Assembly: GCA_041690255.1 (NCBI GenBank)
Contig: JAWLHU010000001.1
Span: forward strand, 532,921 to 596,920
Direction of reading: 5' to 3'
From: JAWLHU01 sp041690255
Lineage (GTDB): Bacteria; Bacillota; Sulfobacillia; Symbiobacteriales; Symbiobacteriaceae
Length of the DNA stretch: 64,000 nt
Shown: positions 8,152-16,295 of the stretch, in pieces
How the letters are laid out: each line of letters opens with the position of its first letter
Position numbering within the stretch: the first letter of the stretch is position 1
Program-made: the position numbers and the translations under genes
The notes under the pieces: model-generated
Seen by the model: only the letters and a program-made list of their open reading frames with translations
The model's database searches: none
Told to the model about the DNA's origin: nothing

Positions 8152-8985
8152 CTACAGCCCGTGTTTGCGCCGGGTCTCCTCTACCTGGATGATGTGGTGG
8201 ATCGCATGGCCCCCCACCTGCCGGAGCAGGTCGCGAACCTCGGCTTGGTACCCGCTGGGCCACTGGACCCCGCGAGAGAGTGCACCCGGCAGGTGCTCTA
8301 CCGCCTCCAGTGTCCAGGCGCGGGAGGCGCTGAGGAGATCCACAGCCGGGCCGATCGGACGCTCTCCACAGCGGAGACCAGCCATCCACTCATCGGGCTC
8401 CCACAGGTCCGGATGAATCGTCCGCCCGGGCAGCGCCAGAGCCATGCGGATCACCTGGTAGGTGGCCAGGTCGGAGTCCACGAGGTGGTGCACGATCTCT
8501 CGAACCGTCCACTTGCCCGGGGCCCGGGGGAGGTCGAGGTCGGCCTCACGCAGGCCGTCCACGGCCAGCCGGAGCCGTTCAGGGCCGCTGCGGTAGAGGG
8601 CAAGCACCTCTTCGTCGGCCAGGGGAAGCGACTCCCAGAAGGCAAGGAGATAGCCGTCGGGGTCCGGCAGGAGCAGGTGGCGGTACCCCGGATAGGGCGT
8701 AACAGGCTCCCCGCTCATCAACCCCCGGTTCCTGAACGCAGCGGACAGCGCCGACACGTCTGGCCGGTGGAGATAGACCCAGGCTCCCGGTCCCGCCAGC
8801 GGCACTCCCGGCGGTGGGACCAGGTCAGGGCCGACCAGTAGCAGGACGACGCCACCCGGCCCAATGACCTGGGCCAGACCGTCATCCAGGTTTGTGGTGA
8901 AGTCCGGGAGCGACTGGTAGAATTGAAGCGACCGCTCCAGATCTGCCACCCGCAGGACGGCCTGGGGCTTCCTCCGTTCGGGCAT
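8152..8985 (-). CDS. VOC (glyoxalase-like) - DinB/YfiT-like fusion protein
   Basis: A two-domain protein of 277 residues. The N-terminal 120 or so residues look like a vicinal-oxygen-chelate domain ('VLRVADLERSLQFYQSL' and 'YRHLLLPDPDGYLLAFWES'). The C-terminal 145 residues look like a DinB_2/YfiT four-helix bundle: 'APGKWTVREIVHHLVDSD' supplies one His and 'GGHAIHHIIQVEETRRKHG' the later His pair that normally bind the metal. Such domains occur in thiol-dependent detoxification enzymes, so a role in handling reactive electrophiles is plausible but unproven. The ATG at 8985 follows GAGGTGATG. It is a stand-alone gene upstream of nfeD on the same strand. Confidence 0.75.
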   Translation of the reverse strand: MPERRKPQAVLRVADLERSLQFYQSLPDFTTNLDDGLAQVIGPGGVVLLLVGPDLVPPPGVPLAGPGAWVYLHRPDVSALSAAFRNRGLMSGEPVTPYPGYRHLLLPDPDGYLLAFWESLPLADEEVLALYRSGPERLRLAVDGLREADLDLPRAPGKWTVREIVHHLVDSDLATYQVIRMALALPGRTIHPDLWEPDEWMAGLRCGERPIGPAVDLLSASRAWTLEAVEHLPGALSRGVQWPSGYQAEVRDLLRQVGGHAIHHIIQVEETRRKHGL

Positions 8986-9192
8986 GATTCATCACCTCAG
9001 AAACTAGAAGTTCCCTTTCGATTGTAGACAACCCTCTTTTTCCGACGCCATGAAGAACTAGCGATGTACATACACGGGGGTTATTGGGGTGACAGCGTGA
9101 ATGACCCGGGCACAGAAGGCTGAACCTACCTGCGAGGGGCGTCATTTGGCTGGCAGAACGTTGCCATACGCAAGGGAGGCCGTACGGACAAG

Positions 9193-10128
9193 ATGTCCAA
9201 GATCGTGCTCATTGGTTGCGGCGCTGTAGGTGCCACTTTCGCATACACGGTGCTGCTGAAGGGGATCGCCACCGAGTTGATCGTGATCGATGCCAACCGG
9301 GAGAAGGCGCTGGGCGACGTCCTGGACCTGAACCACGGTGTCATGCTCGCCAACCCGATGCGGATCTCCCTGGGAGACTATCCGGACTGCGCCGGGGCGG
9401 ATATCATCGTCATTACGGCCGGGGCGGCGCAACGGCCCGGCGAGACCCGCATCGACCTGATGAACCGGAATGTGGCGATTTTCGACTCCATCATCAAACA
9501 GGTAACTCAGCACAATCAAGATGGGATCCTTCTGATTGCCACCAACCCGGTTGACATTATGACTCAGGTGGCATTAAAGCTCTCTGGTTGGCCGAAAGAG
9601 CGGGTGATGGGTTCCGGGACCCTGCTGGACAGCTCGCGGTTCCGCTATCTGATCGCAGAGCGGCTCCGGGTTGATCCACGGTCGGTCCATGGCACGATCA
9701 TCGGGGAGCATGGGGACAGTGAAGTCGCTGTCTGGTCAGGGACCAGCGTGGCTGGCGTTTCCCTTGACTACCCCGGCTCCGGCGAACGCTGGCACATTGA
9801 GCCCCGGGAGCGCGAGCGAATCTACACGGAGACCCGTACGGCGGCGTATAGCATTATCGAGAAGAAAGGCGCTACGTTCTACGCCATCGCGCTGGCGCTG
9901 GGCCGCATTTGTGAGGCGATCCTTCAGGATCAGCGTTCGATCCTGCCGGTCTCTTCGTACCTGGAGGATTACTTTGGGATCAGCGGGGTCTGTCTGGGGG
10001 TTCCGACGGTGGTGGGACGACAGGGGGTAGGTGAGGTGATCCCGATTCCGCTGTCGGAGGAGGAGGAGGAGGCCCTGAGAGCGTCTGCGGCCAAGCTGAA
10101 GGCATTCCTCAACGAGATTGGCTTCTAG
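9193..10128 (+). CDS. ldh: L-lactate dehydrogenase
   Basis: NAD-dependent interconversion of pyruvate and L-lactate in the cytoplasm; 311 residues, normal length. Seen: the Rossmann 'IGCGAVGATFAY' at the N-terminus, the substrate loop 'AAQRPGETRIDL' in which Gln (not Arg) marks lactate rather than malate dehydrogenase, 'ATNPVDIMT', and the catalytic 'GEHGDSEV' with the proton-relay His. A GGGAGG ribosome site lies 13 bases before the ATG. It is monocistronic and followed by a strong terminator. No Rex-type box is visible in its 200-base upstream region, unlike the grd and hyd operons here. Confidence 0.95.
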   Translation: MSKIVLIGCGAVGATFAYTVLLKGIATELIVIDANREKALGDVLDLNHGVMLANPMRISLGDYPDCAGADIIVITAGAAQRPGETRIDLMNRNVAIFDSIIKQVTQHNQDGILLIATNPVDIMTQVALKLSGWPKERVMGSGTLLDSSRFRYLIAERLRVDPRSVHGTIIGEHGDSEVAVWSGTSVAGVSLDYPGSGERWHIEPRERERIYTETRTAAYSIIEKKGATFYAIALALGRICEAILQDQRSILPVSSYLEDYFGISGVCLGVPTVVGRQGVGEVIPIPLSEEEEEALRASAAKLKAFLNEIGF

Positions 10129-10131
10129 CCC

Positions 10132-10156
10132 GGAGGGGGGAGACCCCCTCCTTTTG
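10132..10156 (+). terminator. Terminator after ldh
   Basis: Stem GGAGGGGG / CCCCCTCC followed by TTTTG, starting four bases after the ldh stop. Confidence 0.85.
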
Positions 10157-10210
10157 TGTACACGATCATCCCAAGCGCCTGTATCGGACAAGAGGTCACA
10201 GGGGTATTGC

Positions 10211-10252
10211 TTGCACGTGACTTCTGGTATACTATGATTAGAATGATTCTCA
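10211..10252 (+). promoter_or_regulatory. Promoter of the PerR-like gene with a PerR/Fur-type box
   Basis: -35 TTGCAC (10211-10216) and -10 TATGAT (10233-10238), 16-base spacer. Overlapping the end of the -10 is TTAGAATGATTCTCA (10238-10252), close to the 7-1-7 PerR box TTATAATnATTATAA. The same TTAGAAT half-site recurs twice before the ATPase gene, suggesting autoregulation. Confidence 0.65.
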
Positions 10253-10271
10253 GCGCCAGGGGTGAGTTACG

Positions 10272-10751
10272 ATGACGACAGCCGGTCCAGGCGTGCAGTA
10301 TTCCCACGCCGATGACCGCTTCTCCGCCGGCTTGCGGGCCGCAGGCCTCAAGGTGACGGCGCAGCGGAGCGCCATTTGCCGCGCCCTGGCGGAGATGACA
10401 GGAACACATCATCCTACCGTGCAAGATGTCTTTGAGTCGGCCCGCCGGACCTACTCCGGGGTCAGCCTGGCCACCGTTTACAATACGCTGAGTGTGCTCA
10501 AGGACCAGGGGATGCTCTATGAACTGGGGCCCGACATGGACGGAGCCGTTCACTATGAGCTGGACACCGATACCCATATCAATGTGGTCTGCATACGGTG
10601 CAAGCGGATTGTCGACCTTCACCATGCCGACGCCGCTGACGTGGAGGAAGAGGTGACCCGAGAGACCGGTTTCCAGCTAATCGGCGGCCAGGTCCTCTAT
10701 TATGGTATCTGCCCGGATTGCTCGAGGGATCGCCGGCATGTAGCTGACTGA
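10272..10751 (+). CDS. Fur-family regulator, PerR-like
   Basis: A 159-residue Fur-family repressor. The winged-helix region holds 'GLKVTAQRSAICRAL' and 'VSLATVYNTLSVLKDQGML'. The C-terminal half has two CxxC motifs for structural zinc ('CIRC' and 'CPDC'). By hand alignment with B. subtilis PerR the regulatory metal site keeps the equivalents of H37, H91 and D104, while D85 reads Glu and H93 reads Asn. PerR-type boxes precede this gene and the adjacent P1B-4 ATPase, like the PerR-PfeT pairing of Bacillus. PerR is therefore more likely than Fur or Zur, but the sensing chemistry is uncertain. Confidence 0.85.
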   Translation: MTTAGPGVQYSHADDRFSAGLRAAGLKVTAQRSAICRALAEMTGTHHPTVQDVFESARRTYSGVSLATVYNTLSVLKDQGMLYELGPDMDGAVHYELDTDTHINVVCIRCKRIVDLHHADAADVEEEVTRETGFQLIGGQVLYYGICPDCSRDRRHVAD

Positions 10752-10769
10752 ATATCCTCTTACCTTCTC

Positions 10770-10798
10770 GCCCTGCCATCTGATGGCGGGGCTTTTTC
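10770..10798 (+). terminator. Terminator after the PerR-like gene
   Basis: Stem GCCCTGCCA / TGGCGGGGC followed by TTTTT. Confidence 0.88.
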
Positions 10799-10849
10799 CA
10801 TTGTCCGCGATTTTTACGCGCGAAGTCTTGCCAGGGTGGCGACTTTTGG

Positions 10850-10880
10850 TTAGAATGGCTCTAGATTAGAATCGTTCTAA
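10850..10880 (+). promoter_or_regulatory. Two tandem PerR-type boxes upstream of the P1B-4 ATPase
   Basis: TTAGAATGGCTCTAG (10850-10864) and TTAGAATCGTTCTAA (10866-10880) lie side by side. The second is an inverted repeat (TTAGAA / TTCTAA). TAGAAT within box 2 could be the -10. They resemble the box before the PerR-like gene. Confidence 0.65.
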
Positions 10881-10908
10881 AAGAGTCAAGGGGAGGACGC
10901 ACCTGCCG

Positions 10909-12876
10909 ATGATGAGACTGCTACGTTGGAAGATGGATGAGGAGTTGCGCCCTCTTGTGCGGGCCACCATCCTGAGTGCCCTTTTTCTGGCCACAGGTTG
11001 GGTCCTGGAGCGCCCCGCGTTTGGCTTGCCGTTCTGGGCGGCCATGGGCGCCTACCTGCTGGCCTATCTCTCGGGTGGTTACCTGCGGGTGATCGATGGC
11101 CTGGAGGCCCTTCGCAAGGGGAGCCTGAACATTGACATGCTCATGGTCCTGGGCGCCGTGGGGGCCGCCTTCCTTGGACGCTGGAGTGAGGGTGCGGTCC
11201 TGATCTTCCTCTTTGCTCTCTCTAATGCCCTGGAGGAGTTCGCTGCCGGACGGACCCGGAAGGCGATTGAATCCCTCATGACCCTCCGGCCTGACAAGGC
11301 GCTCGTCCGCCGGCCCGTTGGTTCGGAGGAGCTGATCGGGGTCGAAGAGGTCCGACTCGGCGACTGGGTGGTCGTAAGGCCCGGAGAGCGGCTTGCGGTG
11401 GATGGAGACGTGATTGAGGGGCGTTCCGCCCTCGACCAACAGGTGATCACGGGCGAGTCGGTGCCGGTCGATAAAGAGCCGGGTATGCCGGTCTTTGCCG
11501 GCAGTCTGAACACGAACGGGCGGCTGGTGGTCCGGGTCACCAAGCTAGCCACCGAGTCTACCCTTGCACGGATCATTTCGCTGGTGGAGCACGCCCAGGA
11601 GCACAAGGCCAAGTCCCAGCGCATGGTCGACTGGATCGACCGGTATTACACGCTGTTGGTGGTGGCGGTTGCGATCATCGCCTGGGTTGCGCCCCCGCTG
11701 GTCGCCGGGTGGGCTTGGGGTGAGAGCTTCTACCTGGCCATGCAGCTGCTTGTGGTCATGTCCCCCTGCGCCCTGGTGATTGCCACCCCGGCCGCCCTTC
11801 TGTCCGGGGTAGCGGCGGGGGCCCGGCGCGGCATTCTCTTCAAGGGCGGAGCCTATTTGGAGCGGGCCGGCCAGATCAGGGTGGTCGCCTTCGACAAGAC
11901 TGGCACGCTGACGGAGGGCAAGCCGCGGCTCACCTCGCTGCACCCCGCTCCCGGCGTCGGCGAGGAGGAGATGCTCCGCCTGGCCGCCGCGGCCGAGGAG
12001 CACTCGAGCCACCCGCTGGCCGTGGCGATTGTGAATCACGCACGGGCCCGTCTCGGGTCCATACCCTCAGCAGACGAGGTGAACGAGCAGCCCGGCGTGG
12101 GTGTGACTGCGCAGGTATTGGGCCGGGAGGTCCGGGTCGGCAGCCGCCGCCTTGCCAGCATCGCACCAGGTAGCTGGCTGCAGGAGCAGGCGGAGCGGTT
12201 GGAGGACCAGGGGGAGACCGCTGTGCTGCTCCTGGTGGACGGTGAACCTTTCGGTGTGATTGGGATTGCCGACACCCTGCGGGCAAACGCGAGGGCGGCC
12301 ATCGCTGCACTCCATGCCAGCGGGGTCGAGAAGGTGATCATGCTGACCGGAGACAACGAGCGGGTCGCGGCTACCGTTGCGGCGCAGGTCGGGGTCGACG
12401 AGTACAAGGCCTCCCTTCTGCCCGACGAGAAGCTGGCCTATGTTCAGGCCCTGGAGCGGGAGTACGGGCATGTTGCCATGGTTGGCGATGGGATCAACGA
12501 TGCGCCTGCGCTGGCACAGGCTAGCCTGGGGATCGCCATGGGCGGGGCGGGCAACGATGCCGCCCTCGAATCTGCCGACGTCGTCCTGATGGCCGACGAT
12601 ATCGGAAAGGTCTCGGAGGCTTTCCGCCTGGGCCGCAGGTCCCGCCGGGTGGTCGCTCAGAACCTGATCTTCGCAGCCGGCGTGATCGTAACCCTGGTAG
12701 GCTTCAGCCTGGCGGGCGGGCTCACCCTTCCGCTGGCTGTGGTCGGGCATGAGGGCTCGACCATTCTGGTGGCGGTCAATGGCATGCGGCTCCTCCTGGC
12801 GGGGTGGTCCAAAGCGTCGGGCCCCTCCGGCCTCTCCCCGCAGGCGGCACAACAGGCGGAGGCCCACAGCGCCTAG
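10909..12876 (+). CDS. pfeT: P1B-4-type metal-exporting ATPase (PfeT/ZosA-like)
   Basis: A 655-residue heavy-metal P-type ATPase with no N-terminal metal-binding (HMA) domain. The transmembrane metal motif is SPC (residues 285-287) instead of CPC, and the last membrane helices carry HEGST (614-618); this SPC plus HEG(S/G)T pair defines the P1B-4 group, which exports Fe(II), Co(II) or related ions. Also seen: 'TGESVPVDKEPG', the phosphorylation site DKTGT (Asp329), and 'GDGINDAPALAQ'. GGGGAGG lies 12 bases before the ATG. The PerR-type boxes and neighbouring PerR-like gene match the B. subtilis PerR-PfeT iron-efflux module, so Fe(II) efflux under peroxide stress is the best guess. Confidence 0.9.
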   Translation: MMRLLRWKMDEELRPLVRATILSALFLATGWVLERPAFGLPFWAAMGAYLLAYLSGGYLRVIDGLEALRKGSLNIDMLMVLGAVGAAFLGRWSEGAVLIFLFALSNALEEFAAGRTRKAIESLMTLRPDKALVRRPVGSEELIGVEEVRLGDWVVVRPGERLAVDGDVIEGRSALDQQVITGESVPVDKEPGMPVFAGSLNTNGRLVVRVTKLATESTLARIISLVEHAQEHKAKSQRMVDWIDRYYTLLVVAVAIIAWVAPPLVAGWAWGESFYLAMQLLVVMSPCALVIATPAALLSGVAAGARRGILFKGGAYLERAGQIRVVAFDKTGTLTEGKPRLTSLHPAPGVGEEEMLRLAAAAEEHSSHPLAVAIVNHARARLGSIPSADEVNEQPGVGVTAQVLGREVRVGSRRLASIAPGSWLQEQAERLEDQGETAVLLLVDGEPFGVIGIADTLRANARAAIAALHASGVEKVIMLTGDNERVAATVAAQVGVDEYKASLLPDEKLAYVQALEREYGHVAMVGDGINDAPALAQASLGIAMGGAGNDAALESADVVLMADDIGKVSEAFRLGRRSRRVVAQNLIFAAGVIVTLVGFSLAGGLTLPLAVVGHEGSTILVAVNGMRLLLAGWSKASGPSGLSPQAAQQAEAHSA

Positions 12877-12896
12877 GGCAGGCGATGAATATCCCG

Positions 12897-12926
12897 GGAG
12901 TCCCTCCAGGAGGGGCTCCTTCTCAT
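12897..12926 (+). terminator. Terminator after the P1B-4 ATPase gene
   Basis: Stem GGAGTCCCTC / GAGGGGCTCC (one G-U pair, three-base loop) followed by TTCTCATT. Confidence 0.7.
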
Positions 12927-12949
12927 TGCAGCAACCTCCACAAAGGGTA

Positions 12950-12984
12950 TTGCATACTTATGCATCGCAAGTTATAATCATGCA
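12950..12984 (+). promoter_or_regulatory. argG promoter with tandem arginine boxes
   Basis: -35 TTGCAT (12950), 17-base spacer, -10 TATAAT (12973). Box 1 is TGCATACTTATGCA (12951-12964), a near-perfect palindrome. Box 2 is GTTATAATCATGCA (12971-12984). The architecture is the same as at argB. Confidence 0.87.
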
Positions 12985-13032
12985 AGACATGGAACCCAGT
13001 GGACTCGTTCGAAATGAGGAGGCGCCTGCGTC

Positions 13033-14268
13033 ATGGCGAAGAAGAAGTGCGTGTTGGCCTACTCCGGAGGCCTGGATACCTCGGTTGCGATCCACTGGAT
13101 CAAGGAGAACTACGACGCCGATGTGGTCGCCCTCTCAATCGATGTTGGGGCAAATGACAAGGACCTGGATTTCATTGAGAAGAAAGCCCTCTCTATCGGG
13201 GCGGTCAACAGCTACATCTACGATGCGAAGACCGACTTCGCCTACAACTTCATCCTCCCGACGCTTCAGGCTAACGCGATCTATGAGTCGAAGTACTACC
13301 TCTCCGCCTCGCTCTCCCGGCCGCTGATCTCCAAGCTGCTGGTGGAGGTGGCCGAGAAGGAGGGCGCCGACTTCGTCGCCCATGGCTGCACCGGCAAGGG
13401 GAATGATCAGGTCCGCTTCGAGGTCTCGGTGGCGGCCCTCAATCCTAACCTGGAGGTCCTCGCCCCTGTTCGTGACTGGGGTTGGAGCCGGGAGGAGGAG
13501 ATCGAATATGCCCTGAAGCACGGGATTCCGGTCCCGGTAGGCAAGGAGAATCCCTTCTCACTGGATGTGAACCTGTGGGGCCGCTCCTGCGAGGCCGGCG
13601 TGCTGGAGGATCCCTGGGCGGAGGCGCCGGAGGCCGCCTTTGAGTGGACCGTCAACCCGAAGGATGCACCCGACGAGCCCGAGTACGTGACCATTGGGTT
13701 TGAGAAGGGCGTCCCCGTCTCGGTGAACGGGGAGAGCATGGACCTGGTCTCCCTGATTGAGAAGGTGCATGCGATCGCTGCTGCCCATGGTGTGGGCCGG
13801 ATCGATCACGTCGAGAACCGGCTGGTCGGTATCAAGTCCCGCGAGGTCTACGAAATGCCCGCGGCCCATGTGCTGATTCTGGCGCACAAGGAATTGGAGA
13901 CGATCACTCTCCCACGGGAACTGCATCACTTTAAGCTGGGGCTTGAGCAGAAGTACGCCGAAATGGTCTACTTCGGCCTCTGGTTCCATCCACTGAAGGA
14001 GTCGCTTGATGCCTTCATTCAGAAGTCGCAGGAGACTGTGACCGGCGAGGTCCGGGTGAAGCTGTTCAAGGGGACCGCGCAATGCGTGGGCCGGAAGTCC
14101 CCGGTCACCCTCTACTCATACGACCTGGCCACCTATGACAAGGCGGACAAGTTCGACCACAAGGCTGCCAAGGGCTTTATTGATATCTTTGGCCTGCCCA
14201 CAAAGGTGTTCGCTGCCGTTCAGAAGAACGCCAGGGAGAAGGAGCCGACCCTGGTCGGCGATGACTAG
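13033..14268 (+). CDS. argG: Argininosuccinate synthase
   Basis: ATP-dependent condensation of citrulline and aspartate, the penultimate step of arginine synthesis. 411 residues, typical length. Seen: the N-type ATP pyrophosphatase P-loop 'AYSGGLDTSVAIHW' near residue 9, 'HGCTGKGNDQVRFE' and 'DVNLWGRSCEAG'. The ATG at 13033 is preceded by GAGGAGG at about ten bases. It is monocistronic: the arginine-box promoter lies 50 bases upstream and a GC-rich hairpin follows. argH, usually adjacent, is 18 kb away but has the same operator, so the two are linked by regulation rather than by an operon. Confidence 0.97.
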   Translation: MAKKKCVLAYSGGLDTSVAIHWIKENYDADVVALSIDVGANDKDLDFIEKKALSIGAVNSYIYDAKTDFAYNFILPTLQANAIYESKYYLSASLSRPLISKLLVEVAEKEGADFVAHGCTGKGNDQVRFEVSVAALNPNLEVLAPVRDWGWSREEEIEYALKHGIPVPVGKENPFSLDVNLWGRSCEAGVLEDPWAEAPEAAFEWTVNPKDAPDEPEYVTIGFEKGVPVSVNGESMDLVSLIEKVHAIAAAHGVGRIDHVENRLVGIKSREVYEMPAAHVLILAHKELETITLPRELHHFKLGLEQKYAEMVYFGLWFHPLKESLDAFIQKSQETVTGEVRVKLFKGTAQCVGRKSPVTLYSYDLATYDKADKFDHKAAKGFIDIFGLPTKVFAAVQKNAREKEPTLVGDD

Positions 14269-14283
14269 TCCCATCGATCTGCC

Positions 14284-14318
14284 GAGCCGGGCGCTGCAGT
14301 ACCGCAGTGGCCCGGCTC
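14284..14318 (+). terminator. GC-rich hairpin after argG
   Basis: Stem GAGCCGGGC / GCCCGGCTC with a 17-base loop. It lacks a T run, so it may act only as a weak terminator or as 3'-end protection. Confidence 0.45.
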
Positions 14319-14452
14319 TCGCTGTGAGTGCCCGGGGGCGAGTGATCAGCGTCATGGTGGCCCGGTGGCGCCGTCTCCGCTCTGGCAAGGCCGCTCCCAG
14401 TGCCCTACAATAGACCATAAACAGAGCGCATAATGAAGAGGGGGAAGCAGAC

Positions 14453-15148
14453 ATGAAGAGCATCGGCCTGATCGGTGGCATGAGTTGGGAATCCACCGTG
14501 GAGTACTACCGGCTGATCAACCAGGAGACGAAGACGCGGCTGGGGGGACTCCACTCTGCTCGCATTCTCATGGAGAGTCTGGACTTTGCCGAGATTGCGG
14601 AGATGCAGTATGCCGGGCGCTGGGATGAGATGGGCAAGATCCTGGCCGGTTCGGCCCGTCGCCTTGAAGGAGCTGGTGCCGATCTGGTCCTGATCTGCAC
14701 CAATACCATGCACAAGCTCGCCGATCAGGTCCAGGCCGCGGTCTCCATTCCGCTCCTGCACATTGTTGATCCGGTGGCCACAGCTATGAAAGCGGCTGGC
14801 ATGAAGCGGGTTGGCCTGCTGGGGACGAACTTCACCATGTCGGACTCCTTCTTCCGGGACCGGTTGGCGGAGCGATTCGGCCTGGAGGCGGTCGTTCCCG
14901 GTGACGCGGACAAGCAGGTCGTGCACCGGGTGATCTACGAGGAACTCTGCCTGGGTCAGACCGAAGAGCGGTCCCGGGCGGCCTATCGTTCGATTATGGA
15001 ACGCCTCGTGGCGAATGGGGCCGAGGGGATTATCCTGGGCTGCACGGAGATCGGCCTGCTGGTCGGTCCGGGCGATGCGAGTGTCCCGCTCTTCGATACG
15101 ACCGTGCTGCATGCCAGGGCGGCTGTCGACATGGCGCTTCAGGGCTAG
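14453..15148 (+). CDS. Aspartate/glutamate-racemase-family amino-acid racemase
   Basis: A cofactor-independent amino-acid racemase of the Asp/Glu/hydantoin racemase superfamily, 231 residues. The two catalytic cysteines sit in 'LICTNTMHK' (Cys82) and 'IILGCTEIGLL' (Cys197), and the N-terminus 'IGLIGGMSWESTVEYYR' is characteristic of the RacX/YgeA branch. These enzymes racemise various amino acids; the substrate here is not decidable. GAGGGGG lies nine bases before the ATG. It is probably a single gene; in an amino-acid fermenter it could feed D-amino acids into catabolism or the cell wall (inference). Confidence 0.88.
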   Translation: MKSIGLIGGMSWESTVEYYRLINQETKTRLGGLHSARILMESLDFAEIAEMQYAGRWDEMGKILAGSARRLEGAGADLVLICTNTMHKLADQVQAAVSIPLLHIVDPVATAMKAAGMKRVGLLGTNFTMSDSFFRDRLAERFGLEAVVPGDADKQVVHRVIYEELCLGQTEERSRAAYRSIMERLVANGAEGIILGCTEIGLLVGPGDASVPLFDTTVLHARAAVDMALQG

Positions 15149-15285
15149 GGTTGATCGGCGGGTTGTTCCGCGAGGCTCGCTGGGTGACCCTGCTTGCGTC
15201 GGTGCGGAATCGAACGGGCTTGGCAGGAATAAGCAGGGGAGCGAGGCGAATTCGGTCCGGTACCGCTGTGGGGAGGGGGAGGATA

Positions 15286-15876
15286 GTGACCCGGACTTAT
15301 TACCGACTGGTGCTCACTGTGCTCTGCGCGCTGGCGGCCTATGTGGGGCCGGTTGTCTTCCTGAAGTACCCCTACCGCTTCGGCTACTTCGTGGGCGGAC
15401 TGATCGCGTCCTTGCTTGCCTGGGGGCTGCTTATGGCGGTCATCTCCACCGAGCAGAATCTGCCGGCAAGGCTGCAGTTTGTCCTGGGAGCGGGAGCCGG
15501 GGTTTTCACCTGGTCGCGGACCTCTCTTGTCGCTGCATTTCATATCTTGCCGCTCATTGCCCGGAACGGTTGGCGGTTGAACGATACCTTTGACCCGGTC
15601 TGGCTCATGGGCGGCTTTGCACCGCTGGTCGTTCCCGTCGTCGCCCTCCTGCTCTCTCACACCACCAACCGTCCCTTCTGGCAGACCTTTTCCAGCGCCC
15701 TCTTCCGCTATTCGATCCCCCTTGCCATTCTCCAACTGCTCCCCCGGTGGATTGGCCTGCCAAGGCAGTTTACCTGGATTTTCCTGTTTACGGGGGTCAT
15801 GTTCCTGGTGCTCGATGGACTCGGTACCGGTCGAGACTTCCCGTTTCTCTCCCGCCTGGACCCCTCTCGCCGATGA
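15286..15876 (+). CDS. Integral membrane protein of unknown function
   Basis: A 196-residue protein with about five or six hydrophobic segments: 'LVLTVLCALAAYVGPVVFL', 'FVGGLIASLLAWGLLMAV', 'PLVVPVVALLLS' and 'WIFLFTGVMFLVLDGLG' are clear. No family recognised. GTG 15286 has GGGGGAGG about five bases upstream; the frame is open further upstream but without a ribosome site. It lies between the racemase and the glycine riboswitch on the same strand, with no obvious promoter of its own, so it may be read through from the racemase gene. Confidence 0.6.
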   Translation: MTRTYYRLVLTVLCALAAYVGPVVFLKYPYRFGYFVGGLIASLLAWGLLMAVISTEQNLPARLQFVLGAGAGVFTWSRTSLVAAFHILPLIARNGWRLNDTFDPVWLMGGFAPLVVPVVALLLSHTTNRPFWQTFSSALFRYSIPLAILQLLPRWIGLPRQFTWIFLFTGVMFLVLDGLGTGRDFPFLSRLDPSRR

Positions 15877-16013
15877 ATAGTTCGGCTCATATGCGCCGCC
15901 GCTGCAGGGCCAAGAGGCCATGTGGAACGGCCCCTCCGGTGGATTCCTGCCGATATGCAATCCTGCATATACTGGGGCTGAAAGAGCGGAATTGTCATAT
16001 GACCGGGCTGGTA

Positions 16014-16244
16014 GCGGGAGAGACTCCCTGCGTGGGGGCGCCGAAGGAGCAAATTGGGGGTCAGGTCAGGCTCCCGATGAAACTCTCAGGCATACAGGAC
16101 CGCCGCCGGCGCCCTGCAAGGGCACCCGGACCTCTGGAGAGCCGCTTTGGTGCGGCACCGAAGGAGAAAGGCCGCCTGCCGACGGCCAACACTCTCAGGT
16201 ACAAAGACAGGGGCACGACCATGCGACTGGTCGTGCCTTTTCTG
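16014..16244 (+). promoter_or_regulatory. Tandem glycine riboswitch with terminator
   Basis: Two glycine (gcvT-motif) aptamers in series. Aptamer 1 (about 16014-16103) contains GCCGAAGGAGCAAA and later AACTCTCAGGCATACAGGAC. Aptamer 2 (about 16128-16210) contains CACCGAAGGAGAAA and CACTCTCAGGTACAAAGACA. A Rho-independent terminator follows: GGCACGACC (16212-16220) pairs with GGTCGTGCC (16229-16237), then TTTTCTGTT. It precedes trxB and the glycine reductase genes, so glycine binding is expected to let transcription through (an ON switch, as known for gcvT riboswitches). A possible start is near TATACT at about 15970, with a poor -35. Confidence 0.95.
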
Positions 16245-16253
16245 TTGCCAGCA

Positions 16254-16271
16254 TTGTGAAACTGGTCACAA
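16254..16271 (+). promoter_or_regulatory. Rex-type operator between riboswitch and trxB
   Basis: TTGTGAAACTGGTCACAA matches the Rex consensus TTGTGAnnnnnnTCACAA exactly and differs by one base from the site before the hydrogenase operon (25268-25285). It lies after the riboswitch terminator and 25 bases before the trxB start, so it would act either as a roadblock or on an unseen internal promoter. Confidence 0.85.
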
Positions 16272-16295
16272 ACCGTGACGGGGAGGCGGGATTCC

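Noticed and set aside
9000..9192. Rex operator before ldh
   Set aside because: No TTGTGAnnnnnnTCACAA or near match is present; 'ATTGTAGACAACC' near 9020 is too dissimilar.
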